Below are positions 7,327 through 15,683 of a stretch of 64,000 nt of DNA, one piece after another. The notes below the pieces were generated by a model. The model was given only the letters and a program-made list of their open reading frames with translations. It was not told the origin of the DNA and did no database searches. A program made the position numbers and the translations under genes. Each line of letters starts with the position of its first letter. Position 1 is the stretch's first letter. Where the stretch lies: assembly GCF_021290385.1 (NCBI RefSeq), contig NZ_CP089928.1:1906501-1970500 (forward strand), given 5' to 3'. Origin of the DNA: Microbulbifer sp. YPW16. Lineage in GTDB: Bacteria; Pseudomonadota; Gammaproteobacteria; Pseudomonadales; Cellvibrionaceae.

Positions 7327-7947
7327 TGCTATTGCCGTTCGCACATGGTATCCGGCACTGATAAGAGTGGTGTGATATTTAGCCAGGCATGTGTATCGAG
7401 CAAGGTGAAGGGTAGCCGGTACCGTAACAGGAAGAGAAAAGAGACCGAGAGACGGAAGATAGGGGCGAAGGAGGCCGTGACGAATCCTTGGATCGCTTTC
7501 TAGCCGGCGACCCCTAACAACCAGCAGAAATAGCCGGCAGCTTCTTGTTAGGGCCCCCACCGCGGGGAGTCAGGCCCGGTAGCGGGCCCGGCAGTTCAGG
7601 AAAGCGCTGCAAGTCTTGTACGCAAGTAGTTGATATCAAATGCCATCAGGGTCTTCTTGAAGCCCAGCGCTGGCTTTTCAACCAGGTTCCAGGAAGCATA
7701 GGCCAACCCGAAAACCAGAGGGGTAGCAACGAGTGTATGTGTATAGGGATTCAGTCCCGGGAAGAACTGCGCAATTATTTGCTGGACGGGCCAAGCATAA
7801 ATATAAACACCATACGAGACATCACCCAAGGAGTTATCAATATTTATATGTTTCACGCCATAGGCCAGAAAGAAAATAGCGTAGGCGAAAAACACGGGGA
7901 ATACGTATGCAAACCATGCCTCGCCGAAAGAAGCGTATATGATTATG
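7327..7947. repeat. 621-bp direct repeat, right copy
   Basis: This is the partner of 2734-3354, in the same orientation with three mismatches. Here the repeat continues without a break into the rest of the acyltransferase gene, so this copy is joined to the intact gene. On its left it abuts the IS3-family remnant. The two copies bound about 3972 bp of intervening DNA. Confidence 0.95.
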
Positions 7948-8690
7948 AAGGATAGAATGGCGAGCTTCCCGTCCATGGGGATATCTTCTCGATTATGGTA
8001 AAAGAGAACCCCTACCAGGAAATACAGGCTCGGCCGCGACCATTTATCGTTGATTCCCAGCAGTGGGATATCGCTGAAATGGTAATAGCCGAAAGCCAAT
8101 ATCCCTGCAATGCTCAGGTTGGCCAAAAGCCGGTTTCTCAGCAACCCCCAGAAGCCGAAAACTGCCAGGATGATATAGCAGTACGCCTCTACAGTAAGCG
8201 TCCAGAGAGACCCATTGATGGCACCCCGGCGGTTTTCTTCGAAAACGCCCGGTAACGTCCATTCCATACGGAATACTACCAATGCGTTTCTAAGATATTC
8301 CAGGGTAGCCGGATTCTGGATGTACTCTCCCAACGGCAGTGTTGTCAGGAGTGGACCTAACACAAATACTGAAGCGACAACGCAGACCATTAGCGCAGGC
8401 AGAATTCGGATTGCACGCGAGATAACGTAATCCTTTACTCCACGGTTTTGCAGACTGGCACAAACCAGGAAACCGCTGATAACAAAAAAACCGTTGACTG
8501 CAAATTCACCAATCCAGGCCGATCCCTGGAAGATTGCATTCAGTGGGTTTTTCATGCCATGGGTTGGCTGGATTGGGAAACTGTGACCGAAAAGGACCAG
8601 CCACGCAAATACCAGCCGGATCAGCGTGAAATTATTGTTGCGATTCCCATCAAAATCCTGAAGTGAAATCACCTGTGATGACGTATGCAT
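7596..8690 (-). CDS. Acyltransferase family 3 (OafA/NodX-type) membrane protein
   Basis: The protein is predicted as a 364-residue multi-pass inner membrane acyltransferase of the Acyl_transf_3 family, which transfers acetyl or similar groups to surface sugars or lipids. Visible features are the N-terminal RLVFAWLVLFGHSF with its conserved His, the AVNGFFVISGFLV segment with the typical FFVISGF signature, an arginine-containing RAIRILPAL helix, and roughly ten hydrophobic helices. A longer frame begins at 8807, but the ATG at 8690 is preceded by ggag at good spacing, and the upstream residues overlap the parE 3' end, so 8690 is preferred. It follows parE on the same strand. Its 3' part is duplicated at 3003-3354. 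Confidence 0.88.
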   Translation of the reverse strand: MHTSSQVISLQDFDGNRNNNFTLIRLVFAWLVLFGHSFPIQPTHGMKNPLNAIFQGSAWIGEFAVNGFFVISGFLVCASLQNRGVKDYVISRAIRILPALMVCVVASVFVLGPLLTTLPLGEYIQNPATLEYLRNALVVFRMEWTLPGVFEENRRGAINGSLWTLTVEAYCYIILAVFGFWGLLRNRLLANLSIAGILAFGYYHFSDIPLLGINDKWSRPSLYFLVGVLFYHNREDIPMDGKLAILSFIIIYASFGEAWFAYVFPVFFAYAIFFLAYGVKHINIDNSLGDVSYGVYIYAWPVQQIIAQFFPGLNPYTHTLVATPLVFGLAYASWNLVEKPALGFKKTLMAFDINYLRTRLAALS

Positions 8691-8764
8691 TGCTTCTCCA
8701 TGCCGCCCTGAATCCAATCTCCTCCTGCGCCAAGGGCAGGAATTACCAACCCGGAGCGACCCCG

Positions 8765-10654
8765 TCAGCTTACGACTTCGGCCAGGTTCCCCTTGCTTTC
8801 CAGCCACTGCTTACGGTCTCCCGCACGCTTCTTGGCCAGCAGCATATCCATCACCTGGTTGCTGTCATCACCGTCTTCCACATAGAGCTGCACCAGGCGG
8901 CGGGTATCCGGGTCCATGGTGGTTTCACGCAATTGCAACGGGTTCATTTCCCCCAGGCCCTTGAACCGGGTTACCTGCACCTTGCCCTTTTTCTTTTCGG
9001 CGCTGATGCGATCGAGAATGCCCTGCTTCTCCGCCTCGTCCAGTGCGTAATAGGTATCCTTGCCGATATCGACCCGGTAGAGCGGCGGCATGGCGACAAA
9101 TACATGGCCGTTCTTTACCAGCGGGCGGAAGTGGCGCAGGAACAGGGCGCAGAGTAGTGTGGCGATGTGCAGGCCATCCGAGTCAGCGTCCGCCAGGATA
9201 CAGATCTTGTTGTAGCGCAGGCCGTCCAGGTTGTCGCTGCTGGGGTCCACCCCCAGGGCCACGGCAATATCGTGTACTTCCTGGTTGGAAAAGATCTCCC
9301 CGGAGTCCACCTCCCAGGTATTCAGGATCTTGCCGCGCAGCGGCATGATGGCCTGGAAGTCGCGGTCGCGGGCCTGCTTGGCGGAACCACCGGCGGAGTC
9401 GCCCTCCACCAGGAACAGTTCGGAGCGGCTGGTATCACCACTGGCACAGTCCGCCAGCTTGCCGGGCAGGGCCGGCCCCTGGGTGACTTTCTTGCGTGCC
9501 ACTTTCTTGGCCGAACGCAGTCGCTTCTGGGCATTGCCGATGCACAACTCCGCCAGCCGGTCGCCCTCTTCGGTATGCTGGTTCAGCCACAGGCTGAAGG
9601 CATCCTTGGCCACGCCGGAAACAAACGCGGTGGCCTCGCGCGAGGACAACCGCTCCTTGGTCTGGCCGGAGAACTGTGGATCCGCCAGTTTGGCGGACAA
9701 CACATACGAGCACTGCGCCCAGATATCCTCGGGCCCCAGCTTGACCCCGCGCGGTACCAGGTTACGGATCTCGCAGTACTCGCGCATCGCTTCCAGCAGG
9801 CCGGAGCGCAGGCCGTTCACATGTGTGCCGCCCTGGGCAGTGGGAATCAGGTTGACGTACGACTCGGCGGTGACCTCGCCGCCCTCGGGCAACCACTGCA
9901 CCGCCCAGTCTGCGGCTTCGGTGGAGGCACTGAAGCTGCCCACGAATGGCTCTGCCGGCAGTACTTCCCAGCCCTGGTTGGCGGCCGCCAGGTAATCCTT
10001 GAGGCCGTCCTCGTAAAACCACTGGTCCGACTCGCCATCCTGCTCGTTGATAAAGACCACGGTCAGGCCCGGGCATAGCACTGCCTTGGCGCGCAGCAGG
10101 TGGCGCAGGCGCGGCACCGAGAACTTCGGGGAGTCAAAATACTGCGGGTCCGGCATAAAGCGCAGGCTGGTACCGGTGGTGCGCTTGCCACAGGTGCCGA
10201 TCACCTCCAGGTCCGAGGCCTTGTTGCCGTTCTGGAAGCCCATCCTGTGTACCTGCCCATCCCGCTGGATGGTGATCTCCAGGACTTTGGAAAGAGCGTT
10301 CACCACCGACACGCCCACACCGTGCAGGCCACCGGAGAACTGGTAATTCTTGTTGGAGAACTTACCGCCGGCATGGAGCGTGGAGAGGATGACCTCAACA
10401 CCGGGGCGGCCCTGCTCCGGATGGATATCCACCGGCATGCCGCGCCCGTCGTCGCTGACGGACAGGGAGTTATCCTTGTGCAGGACCACTTCGATTTTCT
10501 TCGCATGCCCGGCCAGCGCCTCATCGACGCTGTTATCGATCACTTCCTGGGCCAGGTGGTTGGGGCGTGTGGTATCGGTATACATCCCCGGGCGCTTGCG
10601 CACCGGGTCCAGCCCCGTGAGTACCTCGATATCTTCTGCGGAATACTTGGCCAT
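8765..10654 (-). CDS. parE: DNA topoisomerase IV subunit B
   Basis: ParE is the ATPase subunit of topoisomerase IV, which decatenates daughter chromosomes together with ParC. The 629 residues match the usual length of about 630. The N-terminal GHKL ATPase carries IDNSVDEAL, DDGRGMP and the GGLHGVGVSVVNALS lid. The TOPRIM region carries LVEGDSAGG (about residue 415), PLRGKILN and ILADADSDG with the acidic metal ligands. The C-terminus has VTRFKGLGEMNP. The lack of the large insertion typical of gammaproteobacterial GyrB supports ParE. It is the last core gene of the nudF-yqiB-cpdA-yqiA-parE block, an order also known in E. coli. Confidence 0.97.
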   Translation of the reverse strand: MAKYSAEDIEVLTGLDPVRKRPGMYTDTTRPNHLAQEVIDNSVDEALAGHAKKIEVVLHKDNSLSVSDDGRGMPVDIHPEQGRPGVEVILSTLHAGGKFSNKNYQFSGGLHGVGVSVVNALSKVLEITIQRDGQVHRMGFQNGNKASDLEVIGTCGKRTTGTSLRFMPDPQYFDSPKFSVPRLRHLLRAKAVLCPGLTVVFINEQDGESDQWFYEDGLKDYLAAANQGWEVLPAEPFVGSFSASTEAADWAVQWLPEGGEVTAESYVNLIPTAQGGTHVNGLRSGLLEAMREYCEIRNLVPRGVKLGPEDIWAQCSYVLSAKLADPQFSGQTKERLSSREATAFVSGVAKDAFSLWLNQHTEEGDRLAELCIGNAQKRLRSAKKVARKKVTQGPALPGKLADCASGDTSRSELFLVEGDSAGGSAKQARDRDFQAIMPLRGKILNTWEVDSGEIFSNQEVHDIAVALGVDPSSDNLDGLRYNKICILADADSDGLHIATLLCALFLRHFRPLVKNGHVFVAMPPLYRVDIGKDTYYALDEAEKQGILDRISAEKKKGKVQVTRFKGLGEMNPLQLRETTMDPDTRRLVQLYVEDGDDSNQVMDMLLAKKRAGDRKQWLESKGNLAEVVS

Positions 10655-10689
10655 ATTTTTATTGGTTACTCGTTAACAACTATTGTCCC

Positions 10690-10710
10690 GTAGGAGCGGC
10701 CGCGAGCCGC
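10690..10710. repeat. REP-like palindrome
   Basis: The sequence GTAGGAGCGGC followed by cgcga and GCCGC contains a GCGGC/GCCGC stem and starts with the GTAGGAGCGG word common in Pseudomonas-type REP elements. It lies between yqiA and parE. Only one copy is seen in the window, so the assignment is tentative. Confidence 0.35.
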
Positions 10711-10729
10711 AGCCGGCAATCTGCCGTGC

Positions 10730-11338
10730 CTACCGGCCGAAAAGGAATTCGACAATGGGCTCACAATACTGCTCAAAGCCCTGGAAGCTGTGGTCCCCGC
10801 CTTCTTCAACGGTCTGGCGCTGCCCGCGATAGAAACCCTCCGCCTCGCGGCAGTCCAGAGTCTCGTCGCCGCGCTGCGCGAGCAGCCAGTAGCGCCCCCT
10901 GAACGCCCCTTGCAGCTCCGCCTCCAGACTGCGCATGTTAGCAACGTCGGCACCACTTAGGCGATACTCGTGCGGCTCACCGCTGTACGGCGCCAGTGGC
11001 TGCCCCACATAGGCGGGCATAAAACGGGCCGGGTGTACCGCCGGATTCACAACCACCGCGGGCAGCCCGTGGCGCTCGGCCAGCAGGGTCGCATAGAAGC
11101 CACCCATGGAGCTTCCGACCAGGCCGATGCTTGCGCCACGGTTCTGGTCCAGGATTTCCTCCAGTGCCGCGGAGGCAAGCGCCGGGTGCGGGGAGATCAG
11201 CGGGGCACGAAAGCTCATGTGAGGCCTGTGCCGCGCCACCCACTCCTCCATCAGGCGACACTTATACGACTGCGGGGAGGAGAGGAAACCGTGCAGGTAC
11301 AGTAATAGCGAATGATTTTTTTGCGGAAGTTCTGACAT
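10730..11338 (-). CDS. yqiA: YqiA-type alpha/beta-hydrolase esterase
   Basis: This 202-residue protein of the UPF0227/YqiA family is a small cytoplasmic alpha/beta-hydrolase with esterase activity. The nucleophile elbow is GSSMGG with Ser77. The oxyanion strand near the start reads YLHGFLSSP, and the likely catalytic His is in GGDHSFQGF near residue 182. The length agrees with the E. coli protein (about 193). It sits 75 bp upstream of parE on the same strand, in the conserved position between cpdA and parE, but here an additional lipoprotein gene separates it from cpdA. The natural substrate is not known. Confidence 0.92.
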   Translation of the reverse strand: MSELPQKNHSLLLYLHGFLSSPQSYKCRLMEEWVARHRPHMSFRAPLISPHPALASAALEEILDQNRGASIGLVGSSMGGFYATLLAERHGLPAVVVNPAVHPARFMPAYVGQPLAPYSGEPHEYRLSGADVANMRSLEAELQGAFRGRYWLLAQRGDETLDCREAEGFYRGQRQTVEEGGDHSFQGFEQYCEPIVEFLFGR

Positions 11339-11406
11339 GGGCGGGGATTATAGCGCCCTTCTACGGCAGGGCGAGTCCGCGAGTAATCTGCGGACCGCCC
11401 GGGGGA

Positions 11407-12129
11407 TCACCGCAGCGACCGGTCCAGGCTGGAGAAGGCACGGCGCATATCCACCCGCATGTCGGCCCAGAAGATGGGGCCACTGAACTGTTGCAGCTGG
11501 CCTCCCGAAGCCAGTGAGCCGGGATTCTCGCCGATATCCCGCCGGTCCCGGAACCGCATGACCAGGTTGCCATCGCGGTCGTACAGCTCACCGGCCAGCA
11601 CGCCATAGGCACTCTGCTCCGTGAATGTTCGCCGGCTCCAGGTTGGCGCCTCCAGCGGGGCGCTCAGGGCGAAATTCTCTAGACGCAACTGCAGCCGGTA
11701 ATCCGCCTGTGCCGGGCTGCCCGCCAAACGACTGTTGCGCGGCTGCAGGAAGCGCTCGGCAAGCGCCTCCTCCATCAATTGCTGCATTCGTTCACGCTCC
11801 CGCGCATCCAGCTGGAAGTCACCGGCATTCAGCCGCTCACGGACATCGGCACTGCGCTTGCGGTAGCCAATCTGCAATGGCGCCACGTAGACACTGGCAT
11901 TAGCCAGGTCGAAGGCAAAAGCGGCGGCGACACTGTCGAGCCCGCTGGCCCGCGGCTGCAACCCCGTGGCGGAAGCCGCCCCGGGGTTGGCAACAGCCAA
12001 TGCCGACCCGGAGGGATCGGTCTGCGCACACCCCGCCACGACCAGGACGAGGGCTCCCAGCCAGGCACTCGATAACATTTGCATCATGGCTCCCACTGCT
12101 TTCTGTTTCCGGTTCGGTGCTTTGGTCAT
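11407..12129 (-). CDS. Predicted lipoprotein, DUF3313-like
   Basis: The 240-residue frame has a lipoprotein signal with lipobox VVAGC. The region ahead of it is unusually long if the first ATG (12129) is used; ATGs at 12087/12084 follow a gggag and give a normal signal, so those starts are more likely. The mature protein has a helical ARERERMQQLMEEALAERF segment followed by beta-strand repeats (YRLQLRLENFALS, YGVLAGELYDRDGNLVMRF). This layout is typical of DUF3313-like outer membrane lipoproteins of unknown function; the family name is a tentative match. It is inserted between yqiA and cpdA, a place with no gene in the E. coli order. Confidence 0.7.
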   Translation of the reverse strand: MTKAPNRKQKAVGAMMQMLSSAWLGALVLVVAGCAQTDPSGSALAVANPGAASATGLQPRASGLDSVAAAFAFDLANASVYVAPLQIGYRKRSADVRERLNAGDFQLDARERERMQQLMEEALAERFLQPRNSRLAGSPAQADYRLQLRLENFALSAPLEAPTWSRRTFTEQSAYGVLAGELYDRDGNLVMRFRDRRDIGENPGSLASGGQLQQFSGPIFWADMRVDMRRAFSSLDRSLR

Positions 12130-12292
12130 TTGTTTCTACAGGCCTCTGCCTGGACCTCGGCTTGGGCCCAAGGGGTACCCGGCCGGCCCGGGTCCCAATA
12201 CCGGCATTGTAGGGTGACAGGCAGCGGATACGACAGGGAGCGGGGAAAGGCCGGACCAACGGATTGGCAGGACTGGCTCCTGTGCCGGACGG

Positions 12293-13117
12293 TCAGTATC
12301 CGGAGGAAGTGAGGTCGACGTTGTAGTCAGAAACCGGGACACGCTCGACAGCGGTGGTGTAGGTGCCGCTGTCGTCGAGGTCGAACCAGCGGTAACCCGG
12401 CAGCTTGTCATCCACAGCGAAGGGACCACTGCCCGGTGTGAATTGCACCGAGGTGGAGGGGGTAGCATGCAGGCCAATACCGTTCAGGTCGCCGTCAAAC
12501 TGCTGGTGTACATGACCCCAGACCAGGGCCTTCACATTACCTGCCGCGGACACCAGTTGAAGGAAGCGCTCGGCGCCTTCCTTGAGCATATGGCCATCAA
12601 TCCACTTGCTGCCCACCGGCACGGGTTGGTGATGCATCAGTACCATCACCGGGTGATGGCGGCACTCCTGCAACAGCTCGTCGAGACGATCGAGCTGGGC
12701 TTCGGTCATGCCGCCGCAGATCTCGCCCTCGACACTGGTATCCAGTAGCAACAGCCGCCAGTTGCCCAGGGCCACCAGCTCGGCGGTATTGCCCGGGGCC
12801 ACCTCATGCATTCGCTCGGCCTGGTCATGGTTGCCTGGCAACCAGAACCAGGGCGCGCTGACCTTGCGCATTTTGTGCAGGAAACGCTCGTAGGCCGCCT
12901 CGGCACCATTGGCGCTGATGTCGCCGGTGGCCAGCAGCATTTCAGCTGTCGACTGGTCCCGCTCGATGGCTCGCAGCACATCATCCAGGGTACGACCGGT
13001 ATCCAGCCCCAGGAGCTGGTAGTCCGGTCGCCCCCCGATATGGGGATCTGTAAACTGCACCAACCGGTGTTTCGATCCGCTCAACTTGTCCTGCCTGCTT
13101 CCGTCGCTTCCACTCAC
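12293..13117 (-). CDS. cpdA: 3',5'-cyclic-AMP phosphodiesterase
   Basis: CpdA hydrolyses cAMP to AMP and so tunes CRP-dependent regulation in the cytoplasm. The 274 residues carry the complete metallophosphoesterase ligand set in order: D24 and H26 (TDPHIGG), GD at 65-66 (TGDISANG), GNHD at 95-98, a His pair at 162-163 (MHHQPV) and GHVH at 201-204. The start is GTG at 13117; the first ~15 residues are polar, as in other CpdA proteins. It lies 44 bp after yqiB on the same strand, in the nudF-yqiB-cpdA order known from E. coli. Confidence 0.95.
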   Translation of the reverse strand: MSGSDGSRQDKLSGSKHRLVQFTDPHIGGRPDYQLLGLDTGRTLDDVLRAIERDQSTAEMLLATGDISANGAEAAYERFLHKMRKVSAPWFWLPGNHDQAERMHEVAPGNTAELVALGNWRLLLLDTSVEGEICGGMTEAQLDRLDELLQECRHHPVMVLMHHQPVPVGSKWIDGHMLKEGAERFLQLVSAAGNVKALVWGHVHQQFDGDLNGIGLHATPSTSVQFTPGSGPFAVDDKLPGYRWFDLDDSGTYTTAVERVPVSDYNVDLTSSGY

Positions 13118-13161
13118 TTGCTTACCCTGTCACCACATCCATGTGACCACCGACAGCGGCG

Positions 13162-13668
13162 TCAGAGCTGTCGGCCATCTAAAACCAGTTCAAAATCCAC
13201 CCGGCCATTCGCGAGGCAATGCCCCAGCCACTCCCCCAGGAAGCGGTTGGCCTGCTGTCGTTCGTCGGCCCCCTGCATGCGGGCCCCCGCGTGCAGCACA
13301 CCCGGGGCTTTCTCACCCAGGGGACCGCGGCCGTCCACCGCGACCACCTCGGCCATGCGCGCGTCGTGGTAGAGCCGCACCGTAATCCTGGGCGGCGCCA
13401 TCCAGCGCTGCTCGCTGGCGGAAGACGCGCTCAGGCTCACCTCGGTGGTGTAACGGGAGCGCTCGATCACCTCCAGCTCCAGGGAGCCGTGGGGCATGCT
13501 GTACCTCCAGCGCTCCCGCTCACCCAGCTGCGGCAACAGCTTGCTCAGGCGCAGGTAGTTGGCATCGCAGTCGGCGTGATAAGCCGGCAAGTCCATCCGA
13601 TATTCCGATTTTTGACGACTTTTCAGTCGCAATTTGCTTCCAGGATGGGCCTGTTTCTGAACCGCCAT
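13162..13668 (-). CDS. yqiB: YqiB-type DUF1249 protein
   Basis: This 168-residue cytoplasmic protein of the DUF1249 family is encoded between nudF and cpdA, as E. coli yqiB is. Characteristic parts are YHADCDANYLRLSKLLPQL near the N-terminus, a beta-rich middle (LELEVIERSRYTTEVSL, ITVRLYHDARMAEV), and the C-terminal helix QANRFLGEWLGHCL. A GTG at 13692 would add eight residues, but the ATG at 13668 is preceded by ggag eight bases away and is the better start. The biochemical role is unknown. Confidence 0.9.
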   Translation of the reverse strand: MAVQKQAHPGSKLRLKSRQKSEYRMDLPAYHADCDANYLRLSKLLPQLGERERWRYSMPHGSLELEVIERSRYTTEVSLSASSASEQRWMAPPRITVRLYHDARMAEVVAVDGRGPLGEKAPGVLHAGARMQGADERQQANRFLGEWLGHCLANGRVDFELVLDGRQL

Positions 13669-13755
13669 TATCGACACTCCAATTCTATCCACGCCGTGAC
13701 TTGGATCTCAGTTTGCGGTCCTTCTCGGTAAACGCAGGATATATACGATGACCCG

Positions 13756-14427
13756 TTAACCATGGGTCGCCCCTTTTCTGCCCGTCAGTCGCTCACGATG
13801 CAACTGCAGCCACTGCAGGCAGATCAGCGTGGCCGCGTTGTCCACCGCGCCGGCGTCGGGCGAGTCCCCGGCCAGGGCCGCCAGCAGGGTATCCAGCGGC
13901 AGGACCCGCAGGCGGATATCCTCCTGCTCTTCCGGCAACCCGAAGATGCCCCCTGCCCCACCCAGGTCGACACAGCCACAGAACAGGTGCAGGCGTTCCG
14001 AGCTGCCGCCGGGGCTCGGCAAATAGCTGTGGATTGGTTCCAGCCGGCCGACCTCCAGCCCGGACTCCTCCTGCACCTCGCGACGGGCGACCTCTTCGAG
14101 GCTCTCCCCCCGCTCCACCATGCCCGCCACCACTTCCAGGCACCAGGGACCGTAGGGCCGCTCCAGGGCTCCCACCCGGAACTGCTCGATCAGGCCCACC
14201 TGCTCGCGCCGGGGATCGAATAACAGCACGCCCACGGCGTTGTCGCGGACGAACAGCTCGCGGGTAAAGATCTCGCTCCACCCCCCGCGGAACAACCGGT
14301 GACGCAGGCGCAGGCGCAGCATCTTGAAGAAACCGTCAAAGACGGTTTCACGCTCGACCACCTCGACCGCATCGGTGGAGAACTCGGGGACAAGATCGGT
14401 ATTTCTCTCCCTGGTGGTTTCGGTCAT
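13756..14427 (-). CDS. nudF: ADP-ribose pyrophosphatase (Nudix hydrolase)
   Basis: This 223-residue Nudix enzyme probably splits ADP-ribose into AMP and ribose 5-phosphate. The Nudix box runs from about residue 102 to 124 (G102, E108, then REVQEESG), with all catalytic glutamates present. The preceding LEVVAG and VGLIEQFRVGALERP segments are typical of the ADP-ribose pyrophosphatase subgroup, as is the C-terminal LPEEQEDIRLRVLPLD. It is the first gene of the nudF-yqiB-cpdA-yqiA-parE block. A strong GC-rich hairpin just upstream separates it from the DUF4136 genes, so it may have its own promoter. Confidence 0.95.
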   Translation of the reverse strand: MTETTRERNTDLVPEFSTDAVEVVERETVFDGFFKMLRLRLRHRLFRGGWSEIFTRELFVRDNAVGVLLFDPRREQVGLIEQFRVGALERPYGPWCLEVVAGMVERGESLEEVARREVQEESGLEVGRLEPIHSYLPSPGGSSERLHLFCGCVDLGGAGGIFGLPEEQEDIRLRVLPLDTLLAALAGDSPDAGAVDNAATLICLQWLQLHRERLTGRKGATHG

Positions 14428-14456
14428 GAATCAGGTCTCTGGGAATAGTAGGGTGG

Positions 14457-14479
14457 CACCCCCGGTCCCGCCGGGGGTG
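14457..14479 (-). terminator. GC-rich hairpin, possible terminator
   Basis: A perfect nine-base-pair stem (cacccccgg/ccgggggtg, five-base loop) lies between the DUF4136-like gene and nudF. It lacks a clear U-tract, so it may act as a weak terminator or an mRNA-stabilising stem at the 3' end of the upstream transcript. Confidence 0.35.
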
Positions 14480-14487
14480 GGGGGCTG

Positions 14488-15027
14488 TCAGTAGGCCGGC
14501 GGGAAACGGTTCAGCAGCAGCGCGGCCTCTTCGCGCAGCCGCTGCTGGCGTTGCGCCGGATCCTGGTAGCGCCCGGCGCTGGAGGGCATACTGCCCCGCC
14601 ACAGGGGCGAGCTCTCGGGTGAGAGGATATCCACCACCAGTGTATCCTGCCGGTACTGGCGCACCTCGACCGGCGAGCGCCAGCCAAACCCCCAGTAGCG
14701 GTAGCCGCCATAAAGGCCAAAGCTGTCCTCGTAAACCGCTACCTTCTCCACGGCCTGGAACTGTACTTGTACCAGGAAGTCCGCGTCGTCCGTGTTATCC
14801 ACTGCCCGGTAGCGATTTTGCAGGATGCCTTCCACCGCCTGGCGCGCCCGCTTGATCTCCAGCGGCGTTACCGGGCCAGTGGCGACTGGGTCCAGCAGGT
14901 AATAGGTGCGCATCCCGGCAAAATCGGCCTGGGGATCGTAATCCACCGCGACCTGCGGGGCGGCGGCGCAGCCGCCGAGCACCAGTAACAAGAGCATCAC
15001 CATCGATGCCCGCAATCCGACTTTCAT
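14488..15027 (-). CDS. DUF4136-like lipoprotein
   Basis: This is a 179-residue predicted lipoprotein. An ATG at 15045 is possible, but the ATG at 15027 has gggag at six bases and gives a compact signal ending in the lipobox LGGC. The mature region has the DUF4136 layout: DYDPQADFAGMRTYYLLDP at the N-terminus, a helix KRARQAVEGIL, the NTDDADFLVQVQF strand, a Gly/Tyr-rich patch (GLYGGYRYWGFGW), then a C-terminal helix ending LLNRFPPAY. Proteins of this family are envelope lipoproteins of unknown function. A second gene of the same layout lies directly upstream, so the two look like diverged tandem paralogues. Confidence 0.82.
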   Translation of the reverse strand: MKVGLRASMVMLLLLVLGGCAAAPQVAVDYDPQADFAGMRTYYLLDPVATGPVTPLEIKRARQAVEGILQNRYRAVDNTDDADFLVQVQFQAVEKVAVYEDSFGLYGGYRYWGFGWRSPVEVRQYRQDTLVVDILSPESSPLWRGSMPSSAGRYQDPAQRQQRLREEAALLLNRFPPAY

Positions 15028-15109
15028 GTGTGTCTCCCGAACCATGGTGTCAGTATGTCTTTATACAAATCTGGCTTCCATGCCGGAATTCAACCCCGCT
15101 TCCCGGGGA

Positions 15110-15664
15110 TCAGTAGCTGGCGGCCGGGGGCAGGTCGCTCAACAGCTGCTTGATCATATTGGCAAGCAGCCGCTGGCGATCAGTTGCGTCTTCGGGCCTT
15201 CCCAATACCTCACTGGAGGTGCCCCCCCAGATAGCCCCACCCTGGGGGCGGCCGATCTCAAGGCTCAGGGTCAGCCGCGGCGCACCGGTGTCACTGGGCA
15301 GCTCTACCGCGCCCCGGGTCGCATTGCTGTCGAACTGTGCATCCCAGCCCGGATTGCTCTGCTCGGTGGAGATCTCGCCCTCGACCACCGCAACCTGGTA
15401 GCTCACCAGCATATCGGCATTCTCGGCGTCCTCCACCCGGCGGTAACCCCGGTTGCGGAGGTACCCCTCGACGATCTGTCGCAACTCGTCATCCATCTCA
15501 ACCAGCTGGGCCGAGGCATCGGGGACATCTACGAGTGGAGCCACGCCCCAAGCATAGGTGGAAAATGAAACTGGCGCCTCCGCAGGCTGCACCCGCTCTA
15601 CCAGGGTCGCGTCACACCCAGCGAGGAGCAACGTGAGTAAAAGTCCTGTCATTATCTTACGCAT
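15110..15664 (-). CDS. DUF4136-like lipoprotein
   Basis: The 184-residue protein starts MRKIMTGLLLTLLLAGCDA, a clear lipoprotein signal with lipobox LAGC. The mature part follows the DUF4136 order: SFSTYAWGVAPL, a helix DDELRQIVEGYLRNRGYR, the ADMLVSYQVAVVEG strand, a WGG-containing strand, and a C-terminal helix NMIKQLLSDLP. It lies 82 bp upstream of the related gene at 14488 and 19 bp after the letB-type gene, so it may belong to the letAB-like transcript. The role is unknown; an envelope location is clear from the signal. Confidence 0.82.
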   Translation of the reverse strand: MRKIMTGLLLTLLLAGCDATLVERVQPAEAPVSFSTYAWGVAPLVDVPDASAQLVEMDDELRQIVEGYLRNRGYRRVEDAENADMLVSYQVAVVEGEISTEQSNPGWDAQFDSNATRGAVELPSDTGAPRLTLSLEIGRPQGGAIWGGTSSEVLGRPEDATDRQRLLANMIKQLLSDLPPAASY

Positions 15665-15683
15665 AGTGAATCCTTACTTCGGT

